Positions 54,132 to 63,441 of a DNA stretch of 64,000 nucleotides are shown here, piece after piece (the first letter of the stretch is position 1; the number at the start of each line of letters is the position of its first letter). Both the position numbers and the translations under genes were made by a program. Below the pieces are notes generated by a model. It ran no database searches. It saw only the letters and a program-made list of their open reading frames with translations, and was not told where the DNA came from. This stretch comes from Lawsonia intracellularis PHE/MN1-00 (GTDB lineage: Bacteria; Desulfobacterota; Desulfovibrionia; Desulfovibrionales; Desulfovibrionaceae), in contig NC_008011.1 in NCBI RefSeq assembly GCF_000055945.1, positions 863,501 through 927,500 on the forward strand, in the 5' to 3' direction.

Positions 54132-54929
54132 ATGAAAAAACTTCTTATAGTATTATTAGCTATTATAGTATGTTCTTATAGCTATACTCATGCAAAGATG
54201 GAACCTCTTATAGAAGGTGTCATCAAACGTGGTGTGCTTCGTGTAGGATTTGCTCCTTTTTTACCATGGATTATACAAAATAAAGATGGTGAATACGTAG
54301 GATTTGATATTGATATCGCTAAAAGACTTGCTCAAGATTTAGGTGTAACCTTACAACTAGTTCCAACAAGATGGACAGAAATTATCCCATCTCTACTTGC
54401 AAACAAATTTGATATAATCATTAGTGGGGCTACGATAACTCTTGAACGTAATCTTCAAGTCAATTTTTCTAACCCATACCATCAAACAGATATTGAAGTC
54501 CTGGCTAATGCAAAAAAAGTTAAAGGGATGAAGTTTCCACAAGACTTTAATAAACCTGAAGTTATAGTTGCTATACGTAATGGTAGTACAGTTATTACTC
54601 CTGCAAAGCAACTTCTTCCTAAAGCATCTTTTAGACTCTTTGATGATGAAGTTGCATCTATAAAAGATGTAGAATCTGGACAATCACATATATTATTAGC
54701 TTCAGCACCATTACCAGCGATTCAAGCTATAAACTCAAATGGCAACCTTATTCGTTTAGATACACTCCCCATTACTCATCAATCTGTAGGATTTGCAATA
54801 AAGAAGGGAGATCCAGATAGCCTTAACATATTAAATAATTGGATTAAATTCATAGAAAATGAAGGTTGGCTTAGCGAAAGAAAAAACTATTGGTTTAATT
54901 CTCTAAAGTGGAAAAATGAAGTTATATGA
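54132..54929 (+). CDS. Orphan amino-acid ABC transporter substrate-binding protein
   Basis: The 265-residue protein has a signal peptide (about 1-21, ending THA) and the family-3 solute-binding core (VLRVGFAPFLPWIIQNKDGEYVGFDIDIAKRLA, then FDIIISGATITLERNLQVNFSNPY). It should bind a polar amino acid or a related small solute in the periplasm. No permease or ATPase genes adjoin it, so it may feed the importer at 37-40 kb or another one. AAGGATGATATG gives the ribosome site. Confidence 0.9.
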   Translation: MKKLLIVLLAIIVCSYSYTHAKMEPLIEGVIKRGVLRVGFAPFLPWIIQNKDGEYVGFDIDIAKRLAQDLGVTLQLVPTRWTEIIPSLLANKFDIIISGATITLERNLQVNFSNPYHQTDIEVLANAKKVKGMKFPQDFNKPEVIVAIRNGSTVITPAKQLLPKASFRLFDDEVASIKDVESGQSHILLASAPLPAIQAINSNGNLIRLDTLPITHQSVGFAIKKGDPDSLNILNNWIKFIENEGWLSERKNYWFNSLKWKNEVI

Positions 54930-55087
54930 TTACTTTCTTATTGTTAATTCTCAAAAAATACTATATATTAAAACTAGATTATTATAATATTCTTTAACTT
55001 GTAACCTCTATTAAAGTAAAGCTTTTTACAATACTAAAAAATAGTAACACTACCCTGACAATCTTACTAACCCAATAACAAATTATC

Positions 55088-55570
55088 ATGAAATGGTTTA
55101 CACATAAAGCTATTGCTATTGCAGGGGCTTTAGCTCTTGAAGCTTCGCCTCCTGGACTTTTTGCTACACTTGTAGGAAGTATCTTACCTGATCTTGCAGA
55201 TAGGACCTTTGCTATGGGGAACAAACAGCAATGGAGACGTATACACAGACAGACCTCACATTGGATGGGATGGTATCTACTCTTAATGATTTTAGGACTA
55301 ATGAATTTTCCATTAAAACATTTTGCATTATCACCAATAGCAAATCAACTTTTTTCAGAAATAATGTTATGGGTTGGGTTTGGAGGTATTACGCATGTTC
55401 TTCTAGATAGCCTCACCCCTATGGGTATCCCCATGTGGCCATTTGGTAGTAAAAAGCGTATTGGGCTTAGCCTTATATCAACTGGCAGTGTTGGTGAGCT
55501 TGTATTTCTTATTATTTCAATTAGTTGTATTATATCACAGTATAATTGGTCAAAAATGTTATCCAAATAA
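55088..55570 (+). CDS. YdjM/DUF457-family membrane protein (predicted metal-dependent hydrolase)
   Basis: The 160-residue protein has three to four hydrophobic segments. Conserved His/Asp motifs are THKAIAIAG, LPDLADR, HRQTSHWMGW and HVLLDSLTPMGIPMWPFG. These match the YdjM (LexA-regulated in E. coli) or DUF457 group of inner-membrane proteins annotated as metal-dependent hydrolases; the substrate is unknown. It lies alone between the orphan binding protein and ispE. Confidence 0.82.
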   Translation: MKWFTHKAIAIAGALALEASPPGLFATLVGSILPDLADRTFAMGNKQQWRRIHRQTSHWMGWYLLLMILGLMNFPLKHFALSPIANQLFSEIMLWVGFGGITHVLLDSLTPMGIPMWPFGSKKRIGLSLISTGSVGELVFLIISISCIISQYNWSKMLSK

Positions 55571-55669
55571 AGTGTAGTAATATAAGTAGTAAGTTAATTC
55601 AATCAATTTTTATCATTGTCATAATGATTTTATTTTATTGTTTAGAAAAGCTATCGTTATATATTAATT

Positions 55670-56587
55670 ATGATTTATTCTCACCTTTCTAGTACCAGTT
55701 GTACGATTACTACTGGATGTAAAGTAAATCTTAATCTATATATTACAGGAATTCTTCCTAATGGTTGGCATAAAATAGACTCTATTTTTCTACCACTATC
55801 TGAACCTCATGATGAACTTCATATTGAAATAACTAATCATAACCAAGGGCTTCATCTTTCCTGCAATATTCTTGATATTGAGTTAGAGAATAATATTCTG
55901 ACAAAAACTTATACCCTTTTTACTAAGGCTACACATTTTACCCCTTCTATTTCTATATATTTAAAAAAAGGGATCCCTTATGGAGCTGGTCTTGGTGGTG
56001 GTAGCTCAGATGCTGCTGCATTACTAACTTGGTTACAAAAAAATAGTCCACTTCCCTTATCTCCATCAAAACTACTAAAACTTGCTGCTGAGATTGGTGC
56101 AGATGTCCCATTTTTTCTTAAAAATAAACCTTGTCGAGCTACTGGCATTGGAGAGAAGTTAGAAGAAATCTCTCTTTCTAACCTTAATATTTCAGGCAAT
56201 ACGCTTTTTATTATTTGTCCAAACCTAAAAATTTCAACCCCATATGCATATAAAATGTGGGATGATTATAATAAAAAACAGATAGCTACCTCCTCACGTT
56301 ATAACAATAACTTGACAAAAAAATACTCTTGGGATAGAAGCTCACCATCCACCCATCTGTCAGACTACTTGTGGATGAAAAATGATTTTGAGCCAGTTAT
56401 CTTTTCTGAATACACAGAATTAAGTGTATTCAAAGAACAACTCCTTCAGTTTGGAGCGCGAGCTGCTGTACTAAGTGGTAGTGGATCATCAATATATGGC
56501 TTATTTAAAGAATATAACCAGACGTCAATTATGACTGAGTTTTATAAGAAAAAAAATATTTTAACATTCAGTCAGTTATTGCAGTAG
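55670..56587 (+). CDS. ispE: 4-diphosphocytidyl-2-C-methyl-D-erythritol kinase
   Basis: This 305-residue GHMP-family kinase of the MEP pathway has KVNLNLYITGILPNGWHKIDSIF and the ATP loop PYGAGLGGGSSDAAALL. LAAEIGADVPFF and the C-terminal GARAAVLSGSGSSIYGLF follow. Length is slightly above the usual 280-290. It heads a block ispE-tRNA-Gln-prs-rplY-pth, an order I associate with Desulfovibrio-type genomes. Confidence 0.94.
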   Translation: MIYSHLSSTSCTITTGCKVNLNLYITGILPNGWHKIDSIFLPLSEPHDELHIEITNHNQGLHLSCNILDIELENNILTKTYTLFTKATHFTPSISIYLKKGIPYGAGLGGGSSDAAALLTWLQKNSPLPLSPSKLLKLAAEIGADVPFFLKNKPCRATGIGEKLEEISLSNLNISGNTLFIICPNLKISTPYAYKMWDDYNKKQIATSSRYNNNLTKKYSWDRSSPSTHLSDYLWMKNDFEPVIFSEYTELSVFKEQLLQFGARAAVLSGSGSSIYGLFKEYNQTSIMTEFYKKKNILTFSQLLQ

Positions 56588-56616
56588 ATATTTTAAGAAC
56601 AACTTAGTTAAAAAGT

Positions 56617-56692
56617 TGGGGTGTCGCCAAGTTGGTAAGGCAACGGGTTTTGGTCCCGTCATTCGAGGGTTCGAGTCCTTCCGCCCCAGCCA
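56617..56692 (+). tRNA. tRNA-Gln (anticodon TTG)
   Basis: The acceptor stem TGGGGTG pairs with CGCCCCA. The anticodon stem ACGGG/CCCGT encloses TTTTGGT, reading TTG. The T loop is GTTCGAGTC, the discriminator is G and CCA is encoded (56690-56692). Length is 76 nt. It lies 29 bp after ispE and just before prs. Confidence 0.97.
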
Positions 56693-56731
56693 TTTTTATT
56701 AATGGCTATAAAGCCAAAGGCCTTCAGTTTT

Positions 56732-57667
56732 ATGTATGGTGAGTTAAAAATTCTTTCAGGAACAGCAAACCTTCCTCTTGCACATGCTATTTGTAACAAC
56801 TTAGGATGTCCCCTCACACCATCGCTCTGTGAAACATTTAGTGATGGAGAAACTCGAATTGAAATTAATAGTAGTGTCCGTGGTGGTGATGTATTTGTCA
56901 TTCAACCTACATGTGATCCAGTCAACTATAATTTAATGCAATTATGTCTTATGCTTGATGCGCTTAAAAGAGCAAGCGCAACCCGTATCACAGCAGTAAT
57001 ACCCTATTATGGGTATGCCAGACAAGATAGAAAAGTTAATCCACGTGCACCAATAAGTGCAAAGTTAGTAGCTGACTTCCTTTCTACTGCAGGTGCAAAT
57101 CGTATTGTGACAGTAGATCTTCATGCAGGTCAAATTCAAGGTTTTTTTAACTGCCCTGTAGATAACCTCTTTGCATCAAAAGCATTATTAGAGCCTTTCT
57201 TTAGTATGAAAGATGAAATTGTTGTTGTATCCCCAGATGCTGGAGGTGTCGAAAGAGCACGTGCTTTTGCTAAAAAAATCGAAGCTCCCCTTGCTATCAT
57301 TGATAAACGACGAGATAATCCAAATCAAGCTATTGCCACCAGTGTAATTGGAGATGTAAAAAATCGTATTGCAATACTTGTAGATGATATTATTGATACT
57401 GCAGGAACTATAACTGCTGCGGCTGAACTCCTTCTTCGTGCTGGAGCACGTGAGGTAAACGCAACAGCCACACATGGCGTTCTTTCAGGACCTGCAATTG
57501 AAAATCTAAATCGCTCTGTATTTACCAAAGTACTAGTTACAGATACTATCCCAATACAAGATAAAAACAAAGAATGCTCAAAAATACATGTAATTTCAGT
57601 AGCAGGTTTATTAGCAACAGCTATTTATAACATTCATAATAGCTCTTCTGTTAGCGTTCTTTTCTAA
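56732..57667 (+). CDS. prs: Ribose-phosphate pyrophosphokinase
   Basis: The enzyme makes PRPP for nucleotide, histidine and NAD synthesis. It has LKILSGTANLPLA, FSDGETRIEI, YYGYARQDRK, TVDLHAGQIQGFF, VVSPDAGGVERARAFA and the PRPP loop LVDDIIDTAGTI. I place the start at ATG 56732 (311 residues), since the homologous N-terminus begins there. ATG 56702 adds ten residues but lies nine bases from the end of tRNA-Gln, without a ribosome site. It is probably released from the tRNA by processing of a joint transcript. Confidence 0.95.
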   Translation: MYGELKILSGTANLPLAHAICNNLGCPLTPSLCETFSDGETRIEINSSVRGGDVFVIQPTCDPVNYNLMQLCLMLDALKRASATRITAVIPYYGYARQDRKVNPRAPISAKLVADFLSTAGANRIVTVDLHAGQIQGFFNCPVDNLFASKALLEPFFSMKDEIVVVSPDAGGVERARAFAKKIEAPLAIIDKRRDNPNQAIATSVIGDVKNRIAILVDDIIDTAGTITAAAELLLRAGAREVNATATHGVLSGPAIENLNRSVFTKVLVTDTIPIQDKNKECSKIHVISVAGLLATAIYNIHNSSSVSVLF

Positions 57668-57710
57668 CAATCAACTATAAGATAATCAAAGGTATGATCA
57701 AGGAGTTCCT

Positions 57711-58304
57711 ATGGATAACTTAAAAACACTTGTAGTTCAAAAACGTTTAGATCTTGGGAAGGGTCCAAATCGCCGTCTACATAAAAAAAACTTAATCCCA
57801 GGGATATTCTACACATCTAGTGGTAAAAATATTCCTATACAACTCCCCGAGCTTCCCTTTACCAAAATTTTTAGTGAAGTAGGACGTACTACAGTTTTTA
57901 ATCTAAAAATTGAAAGTGATAAAGAAAACATCACGCATCCTGTTATTATCTGGGAACTACAGTATTATCCAGTAAAAAATCGTTTTATGCATGTAGACCT
58001 TTATGGTGTAGAGCTTAATAAACCTATAAAAATTGTAGTTCCTCTTGAATTCACTGGTACTGCTAAAGGAACAAAAGTTGGAGGAAAACTTGAAACATAT
58101 AGAGAACAGCTTACCCTTATTGCAAACCCACTTGATATACCCTCAAAAATTACATTAGATATTTCTGATTTAGATATAGGTAAAAGTATATATGTAGCAG
58201 ATTTAAAACTCCCAGAAGGTGTCAAAACTTCTTATGACACTAACTATGCTATAGTATCTGTAATAATGCCAGGTGGGAATACTGCAACAGAACAAGAAGG
58301 ATAG
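57711..58304 (+). CDS. rplY: 50S ribosomal protein L25/general stress protein Ctc
   Basis: The 197-residue protein has the N-terminal L25 domain, which binds 5S rRNA (KRLDLGKGPNRRLHKKNLIPGIFY, HPVIIWELQYYPVKNRFMHVDLY). It also has the C-terminal beta-rich TL5/Ctc domain (VPLEFTGTAKGTKVGGKLE, KITLDISDLDIGKSIYVADL). This long form is common outside enterics. AAGGAGTTCCT precedes the ATG. It lies between prs and pth in the conserved block. Confidence 0.95.
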   Translation: MDNLKTLVVQKRLDLGKGPNRRLHKKNLIPGIFYTSSGKNIPIQLPELPFTKIFSEVGRTTVFNLKIESDKENITHPVIIWELQYYPVKNRFMHVDLYGVELNKPIKIVVPLEFTGTAKGTKVGGKLETYREQLTLIANPLDIPSKITLDISDLDIGKSIYVADLKLPEGVKTSYDTNYAIVSVIMPGGNTATEQEG

Positions 58305-58379
58305 CTATCTTTCACAGTTTATATACTGATCTGATTTATAACCATTATCATATTAACACTTGTTTAATACTTACTAAAC

Positions 58380-58985
58380 ATGAGCATTAAAGGGATTATT
58401 GCAGGTCTTGGTAACCCTGGAGGACAATATGAAAAGACCCGACATAATATTGGGTTTATGGTTATTAATAAACTTATTACTATAACATCAGCAAGTAAAC
58501 TTTCTGGCAAAAAATTTTATTGTGAATTATGGAAAACAACAACTATAATAGATAATTATCTATTAGCTAAACCACAAACATATATGAATCTATCAGGAGA
58601 AGCTATCCATCCCCTAGTAGAATGGTATAATATAACCAAAGATAACCTTTTAGTTATCCATGACGAACTAGACTTACCTATTGGGAAAATGAAACTTCAA
58701 CAAGGTGGAGGAACTGCAGGTCATAATGGACTAAAATCTATTATTCATAACTTAGGAACCAAAGATTTTTATCGCCTCCGAATAGGCATTGGTCGTTCTC
58801 CTCTTCCCTCTGAAAATACAGTAAACTGGGTCCTTGGCCACCTTTCTATGAAAGAGCTTACTACTCTTAACAATCTCTTCCCTACAATTTTTGATGCACT
58901 CTCCTTCTTTATCAAAGATGAGAAAGAGACAGCTATAAGAATGATTAACAGTTTTACTCTTAGTGAAACAGTTAACTTAAGCTAA
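58380..58985 (+). CDS. pth: Peptidyl-tRNA hydrolase
   Basis: This 201-residue enzyme frees tRNA from dropped-off peptidyl-tRNA. It shows GLGNPGGQYEKTRHNIGFMV with the catalytic histidine, KPQTYMNLSGEA, VIHDELDLPIGKMKLQQGG and GHNGLKSIIHNLG. Length is typical. It is the last gene of the block and is followed by a hairpin near 59112-59139. Confidence 0.97.
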   Translation: MSIKGIIAGLGNPGGQYEKTRHNIGFMVINKLITITSASKLSGKKFYCELWKTTTIIDNYLLAKPQTYMNLSGEAIHPLVEWYNITKDNLLVIHDELDLPIGKMKLQQGGGTAGHNGLKSIIHNLGTKDFYRLRIGIGRSPLPSENTVNWVLGHLSMKELTTLNNLFPTIFDALSFFIKDEKETAIRMINSFTLSETVNLS

Positions 58986-59111
58986 TCTATTAAAAAATTT
59001 ACTATTACTTCTTTTATTCTATAAAGCTACACAAAAATATTAACTCATAAGCCTAGAAATCTCTATTCGAAAAAATTTGAAAATTTTATCTTTTATTTAT
59101 TCAGTTGCTAT

Positions 59112-59139
59112 AAAAGATTACTAAATTAGTAATTTTTTA
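59112..59139 (+). terminator. Hairpin terminator candidate downstream of pth
   Basis: ATTACTA-AAT-TAGTAAT (59117-59133) can extend with the flanking AAAAG and TTTTT. It ends in a T6 run. It lies about 130 bases after the pth stop. It is AT-rich, so moderate confidence. Confidence 0.55.
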
Positions 59140-59240
59140 TTTACTAACATTAATAATAAGTTGTAATAGAGTATTTACTCAATGTTAATGTTAAGTTAAT
59201 TTTAACTAGTTATATTTAATCTAATTTTTATTAGTTTCTT

Positions 59241-59933
59241 ATGAAGAATTCTTGGCCGCTTATAATATCCATTAGCTTTATTATTCTTATAACTGGTTGT
59301 GCAACAAAAACCATATGTATCATAGATCAACAAGAATTTTCTGTAATGTATCGTCACCTTGCTCCATTATTATGGAATAAAAATGTTGTTGATAACAATG
59401 GCTATTATCAGGAACAAATAAATAAAAAACTATCCCCTAAGATAGGAGAATATTTATTTCAACATCTTCCAGTAAACCTTACCTCACCTACAACTAAAAC
59501 TAATGTATTAACATTTGCACAATCCCAAAATCCATATACAAAAATTACTATAACTCATTATGGATTTTCATTTCAAGACAACAAACGGAAAATACAAATT
59601 AAACTTATTGCTCAAACTGACTGGTTCAACAAAGGAAATAATGATTGGATAATATTATACCATGTTCACTCTTCTAATATTTCTACAAATTATTATCTTA
59701 TTCTACCTCATCCTAAGGAAAGTTTACCTATTGAGCCACAATTAATTGCTATATGCGATGAGCTAAATAATACTTGTACAATAATAAATGATAATTCAAC
59801 TAACATTCAAAACTTTGGCACCTCCTATTTTGAGGTAGAACCAGAGATTTACTCTATCATTTCAAGTCCAAAAAAACAAAATATACAAGAAAATAAAGAA
59901 ACAACGGTTACTATAAACCAATTACAAAAATAA
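59241..59933 (+). CDS. Predicted lipoprotein of unknown function
   Basis: I do not recognise a family. The 230-residue protein has a lipoprotein signal with lipobox LITGC (C20). The mature part is rich in Asn, Ile, Thr and Lys with alternating hydrophobic strands, and the last 40 residues look disordered. It lies 149 bp upstream of the flagellar rod gene flgF on the same strand. That might suggest an envelope or flagellar accessory role, but nothing in the sequence shows it. No ribosome site is evident before the ATG. Confidence 0.7.
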   Translation: MKNSWPLIISISFIILITGCATKTICIIDQQEFSVMYRHLAPLLWNKNVVDNNGYYQEQINKKLSPKIGEYLFQHLPVNLTSPTTKTNVLTFAQSQNPYTKITITHYGFSFQDNKRKIQIKLIAQTDWFNKGNNDWIILYHVHSSNISTNYYLILPHPKESLPIEPQLIAICDELNNTCTIINDNSTNIQNFGTSYFEVEPEIYSIISSPKKQNIQENKETTVTINQLQK

Positions 59934-60030
59934 TTCTTGGTATAACTTTTGCTAGTTTCTCTATAGAGAAATAATATCCTAATAACCTAGTAAAAATACT
60001 ACAACTAAGCTAATTAAAGATATATTTTAA

Positions 60031-60044
60031 GGTATAAGGTTTGC
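60031..60044 (+). promoter_or_regulatory. Possible sigma-54 (-24/-12) element before flgF
   Basis: GG (60031-60032) and GC (60043-60044) are separated by exactly ten bases, with the -12 half reading TTGCA. The -24 half (AAGGTATA) is only a partial match to TGGCAC. A start about 12 bases downstream would leave a short leader that includes the flgF ribosome site AAGGAG. Candidate only. Confidence 0.4.
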
Positions 60045-60082
60045 ATATTCTCATCCTGTACTCAAAAAAAGGAGTAAGCACC

Positions 60083-60877
60083 ATGCAACAAGCTAAATTT
60101 AGTGGCTTATTTGCTGCATTAAGTGCAGAACACAGGATGAACTTCATTGCCAATAACTTGGCTAATGTAAATACTGCAGGCTATAAACAAGATAAACTTG
60201 CATTTAAAGATACAATGATCCAATTTGCTCACGATCAAATTAGAGAACCAATAGCCACTGTTCGCTCAAAACCACTATTCCCTGAGCCAAATAATGCTGC
60301 AAGAGTTCGTATTGCTGTTTCTAATACAGACTTTGCCCAAGGAAGCATGCAGTTTACAGGCAATCCATTAGACTTTGCTATTACAGGAGAGAATGGATTT
60401 TTCCGGATTCAATCACCTCAAGGAAACTATCTCACCCGTAATGGTTCATTTGTCCTTGATGCAACAGGACAACTAGTTACTAAACAAGGATGGCCTGTAT
60501 TGGGAGATGGTGGACCAATAACTATACCAGAAGGAACAAAAAAAATCTCTATTACTCCTGACGGTAGAATTTTTGCTGATGATGCAGAAGTTGGAACAAT
60601 TCAATTTGTTTCTTTAGATGATGTAAAAAAACTTGAAAAAGTTGGCGCAAACTTATATCGCCCAAAAGAAGGGTTAGAAATTATTGAAGGAAATGCTAAT
60701 GAAACAGGTGCCATTATCAATCAAGGATTTTTAGAGAGCTCAAATGTTAATGTTGTTGAAGAAATGGTCAAAATGATTGAAGTTAATAGACAATTTGATG
60801 CCTATCAAAAAGTTATGCAAACTTCTGACTCCCTCGATCGTGAAGCTTATTCAAAAGTAGGTCGTACTAGCCGATAA
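60083..60877 (+). CDS. flgF: Flagellar basal-body rod protein FlgF
   Basis: The protein (264 residues from ATG 60083, with AAGGAG eight bases upstream; a TTG at 60041 is rejected) belongs to the flagellar rod/hook family. It has the N-terminal FAALSAEHRMNFIANNLANVNTAGYKQD and the central GNPLDFAITGENGFFRIQSPQGNYLTRNGSF. The C-terminal helix VNVVEEMVKMIEVNRQFDAYQKV is also clear. It forms part of the proximal rod through the periplasm. It is the first gene of a flgF-G-A-H-I series. Confidence 0.94.
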   Translation: MQQAKFSGLFAALSAEHRMNFIANNLANVNTAGYKQDKLAFKDTMIQFAHDQIREPIATVRSKPLFPEPNNAARVRIAVSNTDFAQGSMQFTGNPLDFAITGENGFFRIQSPQGNYLTRNGSFVLDATGQLVTKQGWPVLGDGGPITIPEGTKKISITPDGRIFADDAEVGTIQFVSLDDVKKLEKVGANLYRPKEGLEIIEGNANETGAIINQGFLESSNVNVVEEMVKMIEVNRQFDAYQKVMQTSDSLDREAYSKVGRTSR

Positions 60878-60891
60878 GGGGAAATAATACT

Positions 60892-61677
60892 ATGATGCGC
60901 TCTCTTTGGACAGCTGCTACAGGCATGGTAGCACAACAACTTAATATTGATGTTATATCAAATAACCTTGCCAATACAAATACTTCTGGTTTTAAAAAAA
61001 GTCGTGCTGAATTTGAAGATCTTATGTATCAAACTATGAAGATTGCAGGTTCAGCTACAGATGGAGATAATAGGATTCCTGTAGGAATTCAGGTTGGTAT
61101 GGGAGTTCGCCCTACAGCTGTCCATAAATTTTTTACACAGGGGGACTTCCAAAACACAGGTAATCCTCTAGATATGGCTATTGAAGGCGAAGGGTTTTTC
61201 CAAGTATTGGTTGGTGATCAATTAATGTATACAAGAGCAGGTGCTTTTAAACTTAATCAGGATGGGACTCTTGTAACAGCCAATGGATACCCCCTACAAC
61301 CAGAATTTACAGTTCCTCCTGATGCTAAATCTGTTGCTATTTCTGAAAGAGGTCGTATTACTGCTTTAGACGCAAATGGACAAGAAATCGCTGCTGGAGA
61401 AATACCTTTATATAGCTTTGTTAATCCAGCGGGACTGGATGCAAAAGGACGTAATCTCTATATTCCCACAGAAGCATCCGGTGAAGCGGTAGAAGGTGTC
61501 CCTGGTGAAGAAAACTTAGGGACTATAGCTCAAGGATTCCTTGAAATGTCTAATGTAGAGGTTGTTGATGAAATGGTACAAATGATTGTAGGACAAAGAG
61601 CATATGAAATGAATTCAAAAGCAATCCAAACTTCAGACAACATGCTTCAAACTGCAGTCCAACTTAAACGTAGTTAA
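60892..61677 (+). CDS. flgG: Flagellar basal-body rod protein FlgG (distal rod)
   Basis: This 261-residue protein has the very conserved start MRSLWTAATGMVAQQLNIDV followed by ISNNLANTNTSGFKKSRAEFEDL. It also has GNPLDMAIEGEGFFQV and the C-terminal VEVVDEMVQMIVGQRAYEMN. It forms the distal rod. The length is standard. It starts 14 bp after flgF. Confidence 0.97.
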   Translation: MMRSLWTAATGMVAQQLNIDVISNNLANTNTSGFKKSRAEFEDLMYQTMKIAGSATDGDNRIPVGIQVGMGVRPTAVHKFFTQGDFQNTGNPLDMAIEGEGFFQVLVGDQLMYTRAGAFKLNQDGTLVTANGYPLQPEFTVPPDAKSVAISERGRITALDANGQEIAAGEIPLYSFVNPAGLDAKGRNLYIPTEASGEAVEGVPGEENLGTIAQGFLEMSNVEVVDEMVQMIVGQRAYEMNSKAIQTSDNMLQTAVQLKRS

Positions 61678-61702
61678 TCCTATGAGATAAAATACTTTTA
61701 AG

Positions 61703-62686
61703 ATGAAATACATTCGTCTTCTATTATTCACACACTGTATTGCTTTTATTTTTCATATAACTATAGCACATAATTGTGCTGCTAACTCTCTTGGATCAGA
61801 TTGGCGTATTCATATTAAAGAAGCTTCTGTTGTCCATGGGGATATGGTCACCCTTGCTGATATAGCTAAAGTATATGGGACCCCTCCTCCAGGAGTTTGG
61901 GAAAAAATTTCTTCCATACCCTTATGGGAATCTCCAGAAAAACCTGGTGTACCAATGAAAATTAACAGGGTTAGGCTAGAAAAAGCATTAAAAGAGACCC
62001 TTGGAGAAGCCTCTTTTTTTTCTGTTATACCTTCTAATGTAGCTATACAAAAAGGTGGAGAGATTCTTTATGAGAACCAACTTCAAGACCTTACCCAAAA
62101 AGCTATTAAAAACGTATACCCAATGTTAGCTTCTCATGGAGAACTCTCAGATTACCGTATCCCAGCATATATTTTTATTCCTCAAAAAGGTCAATATGTA
62201 GAAGTAGTACTACCTACTATTTCTCCTAAGAGATTGTCTCTACAGTTTGTTTTAAAAGATATTGATGGAACTGTATTACGTCAATATACTGGCACTGTGC
62301 TTTTAAGCGTTTGGCAGCCTGTCCCTTCAGTTGGGAAACCTCTAAATAGAGGTGATTATGTAAATCCTGAAGATGTTACATGGATTAATAAAAACATTGC
62401 CTTTTTAAGAGATGATATATGGGATGGCAAAGGAGGTCCTTGGCAAATTAAAAGATCTATTGGTATTGGACAGCCCATCTATCAATCTGACCTTGAACCT
62501 TTAGCTGTTGTACGTAAAGGAGATATTATAAAACTTAATTACAATAAAGGATCAATACGTCTTAGCGTTAATGTTGAAGCCCTTGAAAATGGAACACATG
62601 GCTCTTTTATCCAAGTACGAAACTTGCAAAGTAAAAAAATAGTTCATGCTACTGTTGTAGATTCTAATACAGTAGAAATACGCTAA
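61703..62686 (+). CDS. flgA: Flagella basal body P-ring formation protein FlgA
   Basis: The 327-residue protein has a signal peptide (about 1-27) and a periplasmic region. The C-terminal SAF/FlgA domain is clear (VGKPLNRGDYVNPEDVTWI, SIGIGQPIYQSDLEPLAVVRKGDIIKLNY). FlgA is the periplasmic chaperone that aids FlgI assembly into the P ring. Its position between flgG and flgH supports the call. It is longer than the E. coli protein (about 220), with a larger N-terminal part. Confidence 0.9.
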   Translation: MKYIRLLLFTHCIAFIFHITIAHNCAANSLGSDWRIHIKEASVVHGDMVTLADIAKVYGTPPPGVWEKISSIPLWESPEKPGVPMKINRVRLEKALKETLGEASFFSVIPSNVAIQKGGEILYENQLQDLTQKAIKNVYPMLASHGELSDYRIPAYIFIPQKGQYVEVVLPTISPKRLSLQFVLKDIDGTVLRQYTGTVLLSVWQPVPSVGKPLNRGDYVNPEDVTWINKNIAFLRDDIWDGKGGPWQIKRSIGIGQPIYQSDLEPLAVVRKGDIIKLNYNKGSIRLSVNVEALENGTHGSFIQVRNLQSKKIVHATVVDSNTVEIR

Positions 62687-62703
62687 CGTATTGGAAACCC
62701 ATT

Positions 62704-63396
62704 ATGAAAAAATTACTCTTTACTTCAGGCTGTATTCTTATTTTAACAGGTTGTTCTGCTCCAAACAAAACTCCTGTTGTTGCTCCTCCTATAACACCTC
62801 CTCCAGCATATGTAGAACCTGAAGACTCCTATAGTAATCCTGGCTCTCTTTACTCATCTGCTGAATCTGATGGTCTTTTTGCTGATACTCGTGCTCGACG
62901 TGTAGGTGATATTGTTATGGTAAAAATTGTAGAAAATAATACTGCTAAAAATAAAGCAGATACAACAGCTGATAAAAAAACTGCAAATACATACGGAATT
63001 GATGCGTTTTTTGGTAGACAATATATTGGTGGAGGATCAACAAAAATTCCTGTAGGTAGTGTTGCTTTTGATACAACCTCTGAAAGTGGAACCACTAGTA
63101 CAGGAGAAACAAAACGTGAAGGAGCTATAAATGGAACAATTGCTGCTCGTGTATTACGAGTTATGCCAGGTGGATTATTAGAAATAGAAGGCGTCCGTGA
63201 AACACGTGTAAATAATGAAACACAGTATATTGTTATCACAGGACTTATACGACCAATGGATATAGAGCCAGACAACTCCATTATGTCAAATAGAATCTCT
63301 GATGCAAAAATTGCTTATTATGGTCAAGGTGTTCTTTCCGAGAAACAAAAACCTGGTTGGTTTACACGCTTTATGGATACCCTCTGGCCTTTCTAG
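62704..63396 (+). CDS. flgH: Flagellar L-ring protein FlgH
   Basis: The 230-residue lipoprotein has lipobox LTGC (C17) and a proline-rich stretch after it. The FlgH core follows: SLYSSAESDGLFADTRARRVGDIVMVKIVENNTAKNKADT and RVLRVMPGGLLEIEGVRETRVNNETQYI, then GLIRPMDIEPDNSI. It forms the outer-membrane L ring around the flagellar rod. It starts 17 bp after flgA and precedes flgI. Confidence 0.96.
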   Translation: MKKLLFTSGCILILTGCSAPNKTPVVAPPITPPPAYVEPEDSYSNPGSLYSSAESDGLFADTRARRVGDIVMVKIVENNTAKNKADTTADKKTANTYGIDAFFGRQYIGGGSTKIPVGSVAFDTTSESGTTSTGETKREGAINGTIAARVLRVMPGGLLEIEGVRETRVNNETQYIVITGLIRPMDIEPDNSIMSNRISDAKIAYYGQGVLSEKQKPGWFTRFMDTLWPF

Positions 63397-63441
63397 TAGT
63401 CTAATATACTAAGTATAACTCAATATCTATAAGGTAAACGT

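Noticed and set aside
62850-63281. Minus-strand 143-residue frame opposite flgH
   Set aside because: It lies entirely within the well-conserved flgH gene and is a shadow frame.
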